Source: Oscillatoria salina IIICB1 (GTDB lineage Bacteria; Cyanobacteriota; Cyanobacteriia; Cyanobacteriales; SIO1D9). From it: 64,000 nucleotides of DNA. The notes under the pieces are model-generated. The model saw only the letters and a program-made list of their open reading frames with translations. It did no database searches and was not told the DNA's origin. The position numbers and the translations under genes were made by a program. The stretch covers positions 1 to 64,000 of the forward strand of contig NZ_JAAHBQ010000019.1 in assembly GCF_020144665.1 (NCBI RefSeq), written 5' to 3'. Each line of letters opens with the position of its first letter. Positions within the stretch are counted from its first letter, which is position 1. Shown here piece by piece: positions 43,571-55,157 of this stretch.

Positions 43571-46345
43571 TTAGTTCAATTTTTCTAAGTGACTGAGAGC
43601 GAGTTGATAGTTAGCAAGATCTCCTTGCTGACGGAAAAGTTGTGCAGCTTTTTCTAAATCGTCGATCGCTTGGGGATTTTGTTGTAGCTCGAAGCGGACA
43701 TTCGCGCGATTGTAGTAAGCAAAAGCGTCGTTAGGCTGAAGTTCGATCGCTTGAGTGTAGTCAGCGATCGCGCCAATTCGATCGCCAATCGCGCGACGGG
43801 CGTTGCCTCGGTTGTTATAAGCTTCGATATAATCGGGGATGAGTTGAAGCGCGGCGGTATAGTCAGCGATCGCGGCTCGAGTCTCTCCCATTTCGTAACG
43901 GGTAACGCCACGGTTATAATAAGCTTTAGCTAAGTCAGACTTACTGGGTTTGAGTTCGATAACTTTGGTATAGTCAGCGATCGCACCTTGATAATCTTTT
44001 CTTTCTGTCAAAGCAGCACCGCGACTCAGATAAGCTAACGCGAGATTCGGTGCTAACTCGATCGCCTTGGTATAATCATCGATGGCGCTTTGATAATTTT
44101 CTAAATTAAAATAGGCATTACCGCGATTGTAGTAAGCCGCCGTATAATTAGATTCGACACGAATGGCTTGAGTGTAATCGGCGATCGCCGCACGCTCATC
44201 GCCCATTTCAAAACGAGCATTACCCCGATTATTGTAAGCCGCCGCATAATCAGGTTTCAACTCCAAAGCTCGAGCGAAATCCGCGATCGCTGCTTGATTA
44301 TCGCCTTGGCTAGAATAAACAGTACCTCGGTTATAGTAAACCCAAGGATGAGGTTTAATTTTAATTGCCTGAGTATAAGCAGAAATTGCTTCCTGGTTTC
44401 GCTTTAACTCTTGAAGTACCTCTCCGCGCAAAGCATGAAGTGCAAAGTCACCAGGACTAATCGCGATCGCTGCTTGAAAAGATTTTAAAGCTTCTTGATC
44501 GGCATTTAAACCAATTAAAGCCTGACCTTTACCACGCCAAGCAGGAGCAAACTCCTGTTTACTTTGAGCAATTGCTTGCTCAAAAGCAATTACTGCTTCT
44601 CGATAGCGTTTTTGAAACCTCAGAGTTAATCCCTTGGCATACCAAGCTTGATAAAGTTGAGGATTAAGAGCGATCGCGCGATCGAAAGCCAAAATTGCTT
44701 CATCATATTGTTCCAAGCGCCAAAGCTTATTACCATAATTCAACCAGGCGATCGCGTCTTGACTATCTTGCGGAACTTGCAGTTTATCTAACAAAGATTC
44801 ATTAAGTCGGGTAATTTCCTGTCCTGTCAAGGTTGGTGGAAGTGAATTTTCTACTTCTAACCACTCTGAGTGAATTTCGATCTCATCTAACGAACTTAAA
44901 AAACTGCTCACGGGCACGCCGAGACTATAACCTAATTGAATTTGTCGTCCCCATCCAGCTTCGTTATTTCCAACTTCTCCTTCTGCTCGTCCGTGAATAC
45001 CAATTACCCTTCCCAGAGTATCTAACACCGGACCGCCACTCATTCCCGGCTCGGTAATATTGCTATAAAGTAATTCGTAACCATAAGTAAGAGAAAAAGA
45101 ATCCTGCGCTCGAATCGCTCCCCACTCATCACTAAAAAGCAAACCCGCCGTAAACAAACGATTTGGTTGGTTATTTTTTAACTTGGATGCGGGCCATCCA
45201 GAAAGATAAACAAAACTTGATTCCTCTTGGCGATCGTAGTTGGCGAGAGTAGCAACTTGATAAGGTTGTTCGCTCACAAACTCTAACACTGCTAAATCCA
45301 ATCCTGGCAACCTTTTTAGCCGATCTTTTTTCACTGGATAGCACCTGCCATCAGGAGTCATAACTTGGTATTTTGAACCCGAGCGAACAACGTGTTCGGC
45401 AGTAAGAATATAGTAAGAGTTATTTTGGCGAGCAACAATTACACCCGATCCATTACTTTTATTACCTGAAATTAAGACAGTAATTTCTTGAGCAATATCA
45501 TCAACTTTATCGGTAAGATGAGCAGGGGCAAATTCGGGAAGTAAAGGAGGAAGATCGTTTTCTGCTCGAGAAGCATTTTCCATTGCCTCAACTACAGTTT
45601 TAATCGGCAATCCCCAACTGAGGCGAATCATCTCCTCTCTTTGGTTTATTGAAGGTAACTCACCATTGGCAAATACATAAGGATTGCCCCAAAGTGGATA
45701 AGCCAGAATACCATTAAGCCCAATAACTTTGCCTTGACTATTAAGTATTGGTCCACCACTCATTCCTTTTTGGATTTCATTGCTATAGCCAATTTCATAG
45801 CCTCCTTGTAGAGCTTGCTCTGACAACCAAGATATTTTCCCGGTTGTCAAAACTAATTCCTGGCTATCGAAAGAAAAACCCGCCGCAACAATTGTTTGAT
45901 TTGCTCCTATGGGCGAGGCTTGTCCCAGTTTTGCTATTGAATAATCTTCTTCGGCTTTAAATGTCAATAAACCAAAATCTTTGTCAGGAAAAGCGATCTC
46001 CTCCATCACTGTTGCTTGATGAAGTTTACCATCGGGTGTTTGAATGCGATAGTTTTGTCCTACTGCTAAGACATGAGCCGTAGTAATTACGGTGTAGACT
46101 CGATCGACTCGATTAACTATCAAACCCGAACCACCACTGCTTCCCGCGATTACTTTCACCGTAATTGCTCTAGCTAGCTCCCTTAACTCACTCAAAGACA
46201 GTTGGCTAGAAAATTCGAGCTGTTCGCATTGAGAAGTCAATATCTGCCGATTCAGTCTAATATTGTTGATTAGACTAATAACACCAATATAGGCAACGGC
46301 GATCGCTGCACCAGAGGCAAACAATACTATTCGGCTACGCTTCAT
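43571..46345 (-). CDS. Double trypsin-like protease with C-terminal TPR array
   Basis: A 924-residue exported protein. An N-terminal membrane anchor (about 8-27) is followed by two trypsin-like domains. In the first, His is in ITTAHVL, Asp in DKDFGLLTF and Ser in GMSGGPIL (about 200). In the second, His is in LTAEHVV, Asp in GLDLAVLEF and Ser in GMSGGPVL (about 438). From about 530 to 915 come eleven or so TPR units with the AYYNRGN/AIADYTQAI pattern. Both triads look complete. It probably binds protein partners via the TPRs in the periplasm. Confidence 0.9.
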   Translation of the reverse strand: MKRSRIVLFASGAAIAVAYIGVISLINNIRLNRQILTSQCEQLEFSSQLSLSELRELARAITVKVIAGSSGGSGLIVNRVDRVYTVITTAHVLAVGQNYRIQTPDGKLHQATVMEEIAFPDKDFGLLTFKAEEDYSIAKLGQASPIGANQTIVAAGFSFDSQELVLTTGKISWLSEQALQGGYEIGYSNEIQKGMSGGPILNSQGKVIGLNGILAYPLWGNPYVFANGELPSINQREEMIRLSWGLPIKTVVEAMENASRAENDLPPLLPEFAPAHLTDKVDDIAQEITVLISGNKSNGSGVIVARQNNSYYILTAEHVVRSGSKYQVMTPDGRCYPVKKDRLKRLPGLDLAVLEFVSEQPYQVATLANYDRQEESSFVYLSGWPASKLKNNQPNRLFTAGLLFSDEWGAIRAQDSFSLTYGYELLYSNITEPGMSGGPVLDTLGRVIGIHGRAEGEVGNNEAGWGRQIQLGYSLGVPVSSFLSSLDEIEIHSEWLEVENSLPPTLTGQEITRLNESLLDKLQVPQDSQDAIAWLNYGNKLWRLEQYDEAILAFDRAIALNPQLYQAWYAKGLTLRFQKRYREAVIAFEQAIAQSKQEFAPAWRGKGQALIGLNADQEALKSFQAAIAISPGDFALHALRGEVLQELKRNQEAISAYTQAIKIKPHPWVYYNRGTVYSSQGDNQAAIADFARALELKPDYAAAYNNRGNARFEMGDERAAIADYTQAIRVESNYTAAYYNRGNAYFNLENYQSAIDDYTKAIELAPNLALAYLSRGAALTERKDYQGAIADYTKVIELKPSKSDLAKAYYNRGVTRYEMGETRAAIADYTAALQLIPDYIEAYNNRGNARRAIGDRIGAIADYTQAIELQPNDAFAYYNRANVRFELQQNPQAIDDLEKAAQLFRQQGDLANYQLALSHLEKLN

Positions 46346-46658
46346 CTTCGTCGTGCTAAAAAGTTTTAGGTAAGAGCGATCGCTACTACCATTTTGCTCA
46401 TCATGAACAGATACATTCCTGTCTTCTTAACCGCGCCCTTTTGTCCGGAACTATTTCTCTGTTTCAAACATCTTCAGTGTTTACACCTAGTTATTGTTTG
46501 ACAGCGATTCAGAGTATCTATCTTTCTCTACAAAATGATTAACAAGTTTTTGGCTAACTAGCGCTTTACTTGCTCGCCATTTTGAATCAGAAAATTTCCT
46601 CCCCAGAGAATTTTAACACTTTCTAGGCGGTCTCAAAAACCTCAATCGGTAGTTTTAC
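46346..46658. other. Gene-free stretch between COP23 and protease genes
   Basis: No coding frame is supported. Both neighbours are on the minus strand, so the part close to 46346 should hold the promoter of the protease gene. I see no clear promoter, hairpin or repeat. Confidence 0.35.
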
Positions 46659-47171
46659 CTAATTCGTTTCTTTGGGAGCAGTTTCGAGGAATTTGTGAAA
46701 ATCGATATAAATTTGGCTTTCTCCGGAACTTTGTTTGAGGGGGTTTAAGCCAAATTTACCAATGTCAAACAGTCCTTGAATCACGCGGCTGGCACTTTCT
46801 CCTGGTTGTAGCGTAAATAATACCCCGTCACAAGGCCCACCATAGGCACTGGAGACGCAAATTACTTCTTGACGTTCGATAATTCCTGTGGTGATGTAAT
46901 TAAGGATACCTAATTGGTAATACTTTTGGAAACGTTGAGAAACTTGATTGCATCTTTTCTGCGGATGATAACCTGAGGAACTAAAATATTCAGAAACCCA
47001 GCGAATTACTGCTGTTTTTCCCTGAGACGTACTAGCTAATGTTGTTGGTACACCGTCGCTCGAAGCACCACAAAAAAATGCAATATTTCTAGTTGGTTCA
47101 GTTTGACACCCAGTAACACTAAGTTCAAGAGCTGTTAATGTTAAAAACGCGATCGCGGATCTAAGCTTCAT
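46659..47171 (-). CDS. COP23 domain protein, lipoprotein
   Basis: A 170-residue protein with a lipoprotein signal (LTALELSVTGC). The mature part has the COP23 pattern: FFCGASSDGVPTTLA, then AVIRWVSEYF, then RCNQVSQRFQKYYQ, then GGPCDGVLFTL, with four Cys likely in disulphides. The domain is cyanobacterial and of unknown function. Confidence 0.88.
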   Translation of the reverse strand: MKLRSAIAFLTLTALELSVTGCQTEPTRNIAFFCGASSDGVPTTLASTSQGKTAVIRWVSEYFSSSGYHPQKRCNQVSQRFQKYYQLGILNYITTGIIERQEVICVSSAYGGPCDGVLFTLQPGESASRVIQGLFDIGKFGLNPLKQSSGESQIYIDFHKFLETAPKETN

Positions 47172-47304
47172 TGCGATGCCAACCTATCATCAAGCAATTG
47201 GATTTATTCTAGTTATAACATGACTCTAGAGCCTGTCCAGTAAGGATTGCTGTTAATTTATTTTCCTAGCGATCGCGAAATTATACTTATTTAATTTAAA
47301 TAAA

Positions 47305-47334
47305 AGTAGGATAAGTCGTTTAACTTATCCTACT
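47305..47334 (-). terminator. Terminator of the chlL-chlN operon
   Basis: A perfect 12-base stem (AGTAGGATAAGT) with a six-base loop is followed by TTTTATTT on the minus strand. It lies 26 bases after the chlN stop. Confidence 0.88.
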
Positions 47335-47359
47335 CAAGGAGATTAGCGCGGAGAAACTT

Positions 47360-49140
<1,781 letters not shown>

Positions 49141-49212
49141 AGTGTTCTCTCAGTGAAAATTTCCAGCGAACAGATACTATTTTTAACTATTCGCTGAAAA
49201 CTGCTAACTCGC

Positions 49213-50079
49213 TTACACCATCATTAAATCGAGTTCTTCTTCTGCTTTAGCGGGTTGACCTTGTGGCGGATTGAGGTAAAAATCAGATAGCAATGAGAAC
49301 AATTCGCGATCGGGTGCATCATTAGGTACAACACCTTCTGGTAAGGCTAAAATTTGGTCAGCAATGTTGAGATAATACTGACAAACAGGTTCTAAAGTAG
49401 GATCTGTTTCTGCCATCTCAAAGATAGTTTTACCTTTGACGCGGGAAACGCGAATGTCTTCAATTAAAGGCAGAATTTCTAAAACTGGCATTGGTACTGC
49501 TTCGATGTATTTGTCGATTAAATCGCGCTTTGAGGTACGATTGCCAATCAAACCTGCTAAACGTAAGGGGTGAGTGCGTGCTTTTTCGCGAATTGAGGCG
49601 GCGATACGATTCGCAGCAAATAAAGCGTCAAAACCATTATCGGTGACGATCGTGCAGTAGTCGGAATAGTTGAGGGGTGCTGCAAAACCGCCGCAAACTA
49701 CGTCACCGAGTACGTCAAACAAAATTACGTCGTATTCGTCAAAGGCGTTCAGTTCTTTGAGCAATTTTACTGTTTCGCCGACGACGTAACCGCCGCAACC
49801 TGCTCCTGCGGGCGGTCCACCTGCTTCGACGCAATCGACTCCTCCATAACCTTTATAAATTACGTCTTCGGGCCAAATGTCTTCGTAGTGGAAGTCTTTT
49901 TCTTGCAGGGTGTCAATAATTGTGGGAATGAGAAATCCTGTCAAGGTAAAGGTGCTGTCGTGTTTGGGGTCGCAACCGATTTGTAGCACTTTTTTGCCGC
50001 GCCTGGCGAGAGCAACTGAAATGTTGCAGCTTGTTGTTGATTTGCCGATTCCGCCTTTTCCGTATACTGATAGTTTCAC
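49213..50079 (-). CDS. chlL: Light-independent protochlorophyllide reductase iron protein ChlL
   Basis: ChlL is the ATP-dependent electron donor, homologous to nitrogenase iron protein. The P loop [14 protein letters not shown] starts at residue 6, and the two cluster Cys are Cys95 (GAGCGGYV) and Cys129 ([11 protein letters not shown]). The dimer binds one [4Fe-4S] cluster. Length 288 is normal. It is the first gene of the operon; the C-terminal Ala/Glu-rich tail is typical of cyanobacteria. Confidence 0.98.
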   Translation of the reverse strand: MKLSVYGKGGIGKSTTSCNISVALARRGKKVLQIGCDPKHDSTFTLTGFLIPTIIDTLQEKDFHYEDIWPEDVIYKGYGGVDCVEAGGPPAGAGCGGYVVGETVKLLKELNAFDEYDVILFDVLGDVVCGGFAAPLNYSDYCTIVTDNGFDALFAANRIAASIREKARTHPLRLAGLIGNRTSKRDLIDKYIEAVPMPVLEILPLIEDIRVSRVKGKTIFEMAETDPTLEPVCQYYLNIADQILALPEGVVPNDAPDRELFSLLSDFYLNPPQGQPAKAEEELDLMMV

Positions 50080-50674
50080 GTTTGGTGTTCTCCTAGATTG
50101 CGACGATCGAAGTTTGTTTGTTTATTGCCGTTAGTCGCTTTCCGACTCTGGTTAATGGGTTTTTGTTTATCTCGTTATTGGCATTATTGTCTAAGTTTCT
50201 CGGAAAGGAAAGGGGATGCTGATTTATTTTTGGGTTTAATTGAGCTTATGGTAAACCATGAAAGATTATTTTTCTGATAAATTAGCTTTATTAACTTTTA
50301 GTCTTTTAAAACGATTTTTTGATTACTTTGTTTACTTATTTATAAAAATGTGGTACAATAAACAAATAATGACTATCCTGGAAAATTTTCCCTGAAAAAC
50401 AGTAGTAAAAATGAAGTTATGATTAGGATTAACTTGATTGACGAAAGTGACAGGCTGGTCAAAAAAATGCTCAAAACTGAGTTAGGGTAGTTAATTTGTC
50501 GCTTAAATAGATCGTGCGGGCAATCCTGTGGAGCGATCGCTCCTGAGATTTTGGCAGTTTATAAAGAATGGTTAATTTTTCTCGTTCAGTGATCCAAAAG
50601 CGGTTTCAGTAGAGTTGGAATAGACTAAGCGCGATCGCGCTACTCTACGAAGAAAATTCTCTGAAAAAACTGAT
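50080..50674. promoter_or_regulatory. Long divergent regulatory region
   Basis: About 600 bases between chlL (minus) and the small membrane protein gene (plus). It is AT-rich and must hold both promoters. I could not pick a single -35/-10 pair for chlL. A short open frame of 24 codons near 50420 has no support. No riboswitch or other RNA was recognised. Confidence 0.4.
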
Positions 50675-50869
50675 ATGAGCAGATCCCCAAACTCTGGAAC
50701 GACTATCTTGCTATACATTTTAGGCATTGGTTTAGTCATCACTGCCATTTTGGTAGTCTTGAAAGGAACAGGCATTCTTGAGTGGATTCCCCCTTATGCA
50801 ATCTGGGCTACAGCTTTATTTTCCATCGGTGCAGGCATTCTCTACGGAATTAATAGCTATCGTCGATGA
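50675..50869 (+). CDS. Tiny two-helix membrane protein A
   Basis: A 64-residue protein starting MSRSPNSGTTILLYILGIG, with two membrane helices and a WIPP turn between them, ending in a basic NSYRR. It is a paralog of the next gene, which matches in length, the MSxSP start and the helix layout. Function unknown. Its stop is 37 nt before the start of the paralog. Confidence 0.65.
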   Translation: MSRSPNSGTTILLYILGIGLVITAILVVLKGTGILEWIPPYAIWATALFSIGAGILYGINSYRR

Positions 50870-50905
50870 AAAGAAATTTGTTTGACTACTATTGAGGTTA
50901 AATTT

Positions 50906-51103
50906 GTGAGTTCATCTCCCCGTCGCGACTCAGAATTGATTGCTTACGTCTTTTGGACTGTACTAACGATTACAATCCTTGTCTATATTCTCAGAGGATT
51001 TGGCGTTCTCACTTTCATCCCTGGAGGAATTATCTACTTCCTAATTTTGCTGTCCCTAATTACTGGAATCTGGTTTGGAGTAGAGAAAACCAAGCGTTTT
51101 TAA
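50906..51103 (+). CDS. Tiny two-helix membrane protein B
   Basis: A 65-residue paralog of protein A, starting MSSSPRRDSELIAYVFWTVL with FIPGG between the helices and a basic end (KTKRF). The GTG at 50906 is chosen because TGAGG lies nine bases upstream and it gives the same length as the paralog; a TTG eight codons upstream is less likely. Tandem duplication is inferred. Confidence 0.65.
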   Translation: MSSSPRRDSELIAYVFWTVLTITILVYILRGFGVLTFIPGGIIYFLILLSLITGIWFGVEKTKRF

Positions 51104-51235
51104 ACAGTGAACAGTTACCAGTGAACAGTGAAAACCCCAATTCCTAATTCCCTCTTAGGGGCGATTAAAGGTCAGGTTAAGATTTATTACCGTTCTAGAG
51201 GCAGAGAAAAAATGCCTACGGAGGGTAAATTAAAT

Positions 51236-52003
51236 ATGGCTGAAGATTATCGCGCAGAAAGAACAGTATCTGCGGTATTTAAAGAAGAAAAACAGATAGA
51301 TAATGTTGTTCGTCGCTTGCTAGATCGCAACATTCCCCAAGACCACATTTCCGTAATGGGGAAAAACTTTACTTCAAAAACGCGGATTTCCGGTTTTATC
51401 TCCAAGAAAGACGTAATTTTAGGCGGATTGCGAACGGGAGGGCTGTTTGGTTCCTTATTCGGTTCCGTACTGGCATTATTAACAGGAGTAGGAGCCTTGT
51501 GGATTCCCTTTGTGGGTTGGGTTGTTGCAGGAGGTCCAATTGGTGCAGTATTATTAGGGGCGGCTGGTGGCGCGATCGCTGGTGGTGCTGGGGCTGGTTT
51601 AGCTTCTGCTTTAGCAACTTTGGGAATGTCTAAGGACAAGGCAGCAGTTTATCAAACCCGTCTCGAAGCTGGAGAATTTCTCGTCATGGCAGAAGTTCCG
51701 GCTGGTAAATCAGGGGAAATTACTATGCTGATGGAAAGTGCTGGTGGGGAAGAAGTGTATACCAGTGAAATGACTTTACCACGTCCTTGTCCGGGAACTT
51801 GTAACTCTCCAGAAGACTTATCGCCCGAAGTGCGATCGCATCTCTCTTCCGAAGCACAACAAACCTTTATTGAACGCTATAACCAAGTTTTCCAGCAATC
51901 TCAAGACTCAATGGAAGCCGAACAAGCTGCATGGGAAACAATTTACCAGCAGTATGCAGAAGATGAAAATGGCATTTGGTCGAAGCAAAAAGTCACTGCT
52001 TAA
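51236..52003 (+). CDS. General-stress-type protein with Gly zipper and ChaB-like C-terminus
   Basis: A 255-residue protein. Residues about 1-70 have the YflT/heat-induced-stress layout ([20 protein letters not shown]). A long Gly/Ala-rich hydrophobic stretch follows (about 68-130), typical of membrane-inserted stress proteins. The C-terminal 60 residues ([20 protein letters not shown] and [10 protein letters not shown]) resemble ChaB. The ATG at 51236 has GGAGGG ten bases upstream; longer starts at 51212 or 51128 are possible. Confidence 0.8.
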   Translation: MAEDYRAERTVSAVFKEEKQIDNVVRRLLDRNIPQDHISVMGKNFTSKTRISGFISKKDVILGGLRTGGLFGSLFGSVLALLTGVGALWIPFVGWVVAGGPIGAVLLGAAGGAIAGGAGAGLASALATLGMSKDKAAVYQTRLEAGEFLVMAEVPAGKSGEITMLMESAGGEEVYTSEMTLPRPCPGTCNSPEDLSPEVRSHLSSEAQQTFIERYNQVFQQSQDSMEAEQAAWETIYQQYAEDENGIWSKQKVTA

Positions 52004-52024
52004 AGACAAGGAACAATTTTGAGT

Positions 52025-52052
52025 AAAGAGACGTGAGATTTCACGTCTCTTT
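52025..52052. terminator. Bidirectional terminator
   Basis: A 12-base perfect stem (AAAGAGACGTGA) with a four-base loop and T-rich sequence on the plus strand (TTTGTTTTTTTT). It lies 22 bases after the stress protein stop, and convergent genes flank it. Confidence 0.88.
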
Positions 52053-52096
52053 TGTTTTTTTTAGAGAAAAATTAGTATTGCCAAGGCAAAATCAGC

Positions 52097-54463
52097 TTAC
52101 TTTCTACTAGCAGTTGACTGTCCTGGAGAGCCTTTGACAACCTGTTGATTTACCTGCGGTTCGTATAACTGCAAATAATTCCAGTAATTACCAAAAACTT
52201 GTTTAACGTAGTTTTTCGTCTCATAAAAAGGGATGCTTTCCACAAATTCGTCAAAATCTATTTCATCTTGATTGTCAAGCCATCTTCCCAGATTACCCTG
52301 ACCAGCATTGTAACTGGCAACAGCGAGTAAAGAGTTATTTTGATAAGGACGATGAATTTCTTTCAAAAACCAAGTTCCCAGCTTGATACTATCTTGAGGA
52401 TTTGTCAGAGAATATTTTTCTACCTGCAAATTTTTAGCTGCCCAATCCGCCGTACTAGGAAGCATTTGCATTAAACCCACTGCCCCAGCAGTAGATTTGA
52501 TATCCTCTTCAAAGCGAGATTCTTGTCTCATAATCGAAATGACAAGTAAAGGATTAATATTACGTTGTTGAGCGAAACTGGTAATTTCTTCTTGATAGGG
52601 AAAGGGATAAAGAGCTTGCCAGTAAACAAGTTGTCTGCTTAACTTTTCATATTCAGCTTTTTCTTCTGGTTTCTCACGATCTTCTAAAGAAGCTATTTCC
52701 GAAATACCGTCTAAGTAATTATCTTGGTCGATTAACAACAAACCATTAGTAAACTGTTCGGCAACAGTTGGTTCAAGCTTGTTAGTAAATTCTCCTTGCC
52801 AAAGCACCCAAGCATACTCAGTTTGAGCTAGTTGATACAATTCTTTTAACGTCGGAGATCCCGCAGGTAACATGGGTCGTTCTTGAGGTATTTCTAAAGT
52901 AGGATTCAATTTAGCGATCGTCTTAAAATCTCCTACATCCCAACCCAACATCACTGCCGATCGCCAAGCATAATAAGATTGAGGATGATCGGCAATTACC
53001 TGCTCAAAAGCAGTGGTTGCGTCTGCGGTACGTCCTAGTTTGCTTGCCCATTTTCCTTCCCAAAAGCCAGCAATCCTCGCCCATTGACTATGAGGATTTT
53101 TGTCTGTCACTGGCTTAATCCATTCCCAGGCAGCTTGAATATCTCCTTGGGCAGATTTTCCTTGGGCTACTTGTAAACGATACTCAGCCGCAGCATCAGA
53201 ATCGTCATATTTGGTAATTAATAATTGACGAGCTTCTGCTGCAGCTTTGGTACTATTGAGACGATCGAGAATTTTAGCTTTGGCTAAAAGTGCTTCACCT
53301 GCGCGATCGGGGAAGTTGGCAATTACCCGATCCAGGTAAGGTACTGCGTCTAAGTCGGGGACAATATCGGCAAGACGCAACAGGGCGGAGGCAGTTTCTT
53401 CGGCGTGAGGAAAATCTTTGCTCATTTGTTCGTAAGCTTGTTTAGCTTCTCTGAGTTTTTCGGCATATTCAAGTCCGAGAGCTTCCAAATAAGCATTCTT
53501 AGGCTTAGAATTGGCTTGGGCGTAAGCTGCGCTAGCTTGTCCATATTTGCGGTCTTTCCAATATCCCAGCCCAATTACTTCCCAATCTTCTAAACTGATA
53601 ATCGGACGGTTGCCTTTACCTGTAGCCGTACTGTAATAAGCGACTAAGGTATCTAAGATTGAGATGGTTTCTGGGTCGTCAAAGGCATAGCGAGCTATTA
53701 ATAATAAGAGTTCGGGGCGATCGCCATCTTCGGCAAGTTTTTCTCGCACTAGGGCTAAAACGCGAGGATGAGAAGGATATTTTTTCAGGGCTGTTTGCCA
53801 ATATTTCCGGTGATCGGCGCTGAAGGCGTAGCTATGCTCTAGTCTCTCGCGCAGGGTAGGATTTTCCGGTAGTTTGGGGATAGCTAAATCTTTGTATTTC
53901 GAGTCTTTAGATAAGAGAACATAAAGAGCTTCTGCGGCTATGGGATGATTGTAATGATGCTGGAGTAAAGTTCTCCACGCTGAAAATGCTCCGGCTTTGT
54001 CATCAAGCAGTTCGTAAGCCTCGGCTCGTTTGTAGAGAATTTGGGGGGCTAAAACTCGATAATCCCATTCTAATTCTTCTAGCCAACGGATTGCTTCTTC
54101 TGGTTTATTTTGCTCAATTAAGTCTGACGCTAACAGATAACGGGCGCGATCGCGATCGAGAGATTGTTCGGCTTCAGACGCGATCGCCTTTAGCTGTGTG
54201 GCTCGTTCTGCGGGCGCTAGTTCAACCAGTTGTAACACTGGTGTGTGAACCCTTTTTCCCTGTAAAACTGGGCTTTGTTCTTGGAATGGAAGCCAATTTG
54301 TGAAAAGCCTTAGTTCTCGACTATATCTGCTAGCTAGTACAACTGAGGTAATTACTAGCACGCAAATTCCAGCACCAGTAGCCCACCGTAGTCGTCTTTG
54401 CCTCTGTTTATTTTTATATGGATTATAGCGGGAGAAAACTAGACGTGAATTTTTTCTGTTCAT
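52097..54463 (-). CDS. Soluble lytic transglycosylase, Slt70-like
   Basis: A 788-residue periplasmic enzyme that would cleave peptidoglycan between MurNAc and GlcNAc by forming the 1,6-anhydro ring. It has an N-terminal anchor (about 31-46), a long helical TPR-like superhelix (about 70-600) and a C-terminal SLT domain. The catalytic Glu is in SIMRQESRFEE, followed by GAVGLMQMLPSTA and ASYNAGQGNL. The architecture matches Slt70 but is longer. Confidence 0.92.
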   Translation of the reverse strand: MNRKNSRLVFSRYNPYKNKQRQRRLRWATGAGICVLVITSVVLASRYSRELRLFTNWLPFQEQSPVLQGKRVHTPVLQLVELAPAERATQLKAIASEAEQSLDRDRARYLLASDLIEQNKPEEAIRWLEELEWDYRVLAPQILYKRAEAYELLDDKAGAFSAWRTLLQHHYNHPIAAEALYVLLSKDSKYKDLAIPKLPENPTLRERLEHSYAFSADHRKYWQTALKKYPSHPRVLALVREKLAEDGDRPELLLLIARYAFDDPETISILDTLVAYYSTATGKGNRPIISLEDWEVIGLGYWKDRKYGQASAAYAQANSKPKNAYLEALGLEYAEKLREAKQAYEQMSKDFPHAEETASALLRLADIVPDLDAVPYLDRVIANFPDRAGEALLAKAKILDRLNSTKAAAEARQLLITKYDDSDAAAEYRLQVAQGKSAQGDIQAAWEWIKPVTDKNPHSQWARIAGFWEGKWASKLGRTADATTAFEQVIADHPQSYYAWRSAVMLGWDVGDFKTIAKLNPTLEIPQERPMLPAGSPTLKELYQLAQTEYAWVLWQGEFTNKLEPTVAEQFTNGLLLIDQDNYLDGISEIASLEDREKPEEKAEYEKLSRQLVYWQALYPFPYQEEITSFAQQRNINPLLVISIMRQESRFEEDIKSTAGAVGLMQMLPSTADWAAKNLQVEKYSLTNPQDSIKLGTWFLKEIHRPYQNNSLLAVASYNAGQGNLGRWLDNQDEIDFDEFVESIPFYETKNYVKQVFGNYWNYLQLYEPQVNQQVVKGSPGQSTASRK

Positions 54464-54978
54464 AGTACCTCGTGCGTGATTGACATCCCTTTTTGGTTTG
54501 AGTCAGGATGGCTAGGACGGGTGTGGCAATACTTGATTTTCAATTTGGACATCAAAGTCTTAATTTACCTATCTGGTTACCCCTAACTTCCGGAGATTAT
54601 CAATCTTCTTGGGGGAAAACTAGAGGAGATTGTCAAACGATCGCTGTTCAGGTAGCGATCGCTAAGCGATCCTTGCGGTCAGCCCCTTCGGGCGCTGGGC
54701 TTTGCCCCCTTGCTACTCGCTCTTTAAGATTTTGGGAATTATCGTCCTGCCGAAATCCCCCTAAAATTTGTTTGAGTATTGACATTTTTTCTTTAATATG
54801 TATTACTACCAAGAACTGCACCAAAGTCACTAAGGCGAGCTTTATTGCTCTGAAAGCGGCGACATTGCCAGAAGATTTCCTACTTCTATTGTGCAACAGG
54901 ACAACTTTTTCTCCTGAGCAATTTAAAAATATCGAACTACAACTTGTAAAATCGATCCCAGAGATGGAGCAAGCAAAT
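54464..54978. repeat. Gene-free region with a GC-rich palindromic repeat
   Basis: At about 54650-54725 there is a GCGATCGC-linked, GC-rich element (with GCCCCTTCGGGCGC and GGCTTTGCCCCC) that resembles dispersed palindromic repeats of filamentous cyanobacteria. The rest is leader of the rubredoxin gene. An open frame runs through it into rubredoxin, but its N-terminal 157 residues have no protein character and lack a start signal. Confidence 0.55.
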
Positions 54979-55137
54979 ATGTCAAAGTATGAGTGTAACG
55001 TTTGTGGATACGTTTACGATCCCGAAGTAGGCGATCGAGATAATGATATCGAACCGGGAACGACTTTTGAAAATTTACCTGACGATTGGGTTTGTCCTGT
55101 TTGTGGTGCAGGTAAAGAAGAATTTGAATCAGAATAG
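54979..55137 (+). CDS. Rubredoxin
   Basis: A 52-residue iron protein that carries single electrons. The iron ligands are Cys6, Cys9, Cys39 and Cys42 (CNVCGY and CPVCG). It begins [19 protein letters not shown]. The ATG at 54979 has GGAG nine bases upstream. It lacks the C-terminal membrane helix of the photosystem-linked RubA, so it is a soluble type. The flavoprotein gene starts 20 nt later and may use it as donor, but this is only inferred from position. Confidence 0.93.
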   Translation: MSKYECNVCGYVYDPEVGDRDNDIEPGTTFENLPDDWVCPVCGAGKEEFESE

Positions 55138-55157
55138 AAAATTTTTCAGGTAATTGC

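Noticed and set aside
50421-50490. 24-codon open frame in the chlL upstream region
   Set aside because: No ribosome binding site or recognisable sequence.
51128-51235. Extended N-terminus of the stress protein
   Set aside because: The upstream part overlaps repeat units and lacks protein character; GGAGGG directs the start to 51236.
54508-54978. 157-residue N-terminal extension of rubredoxin
   Set aside because: It passes through a GC-rich palindromic repeat, has no protein-like pattern, and the normal rubredoxin start has its own ribosome binding site.
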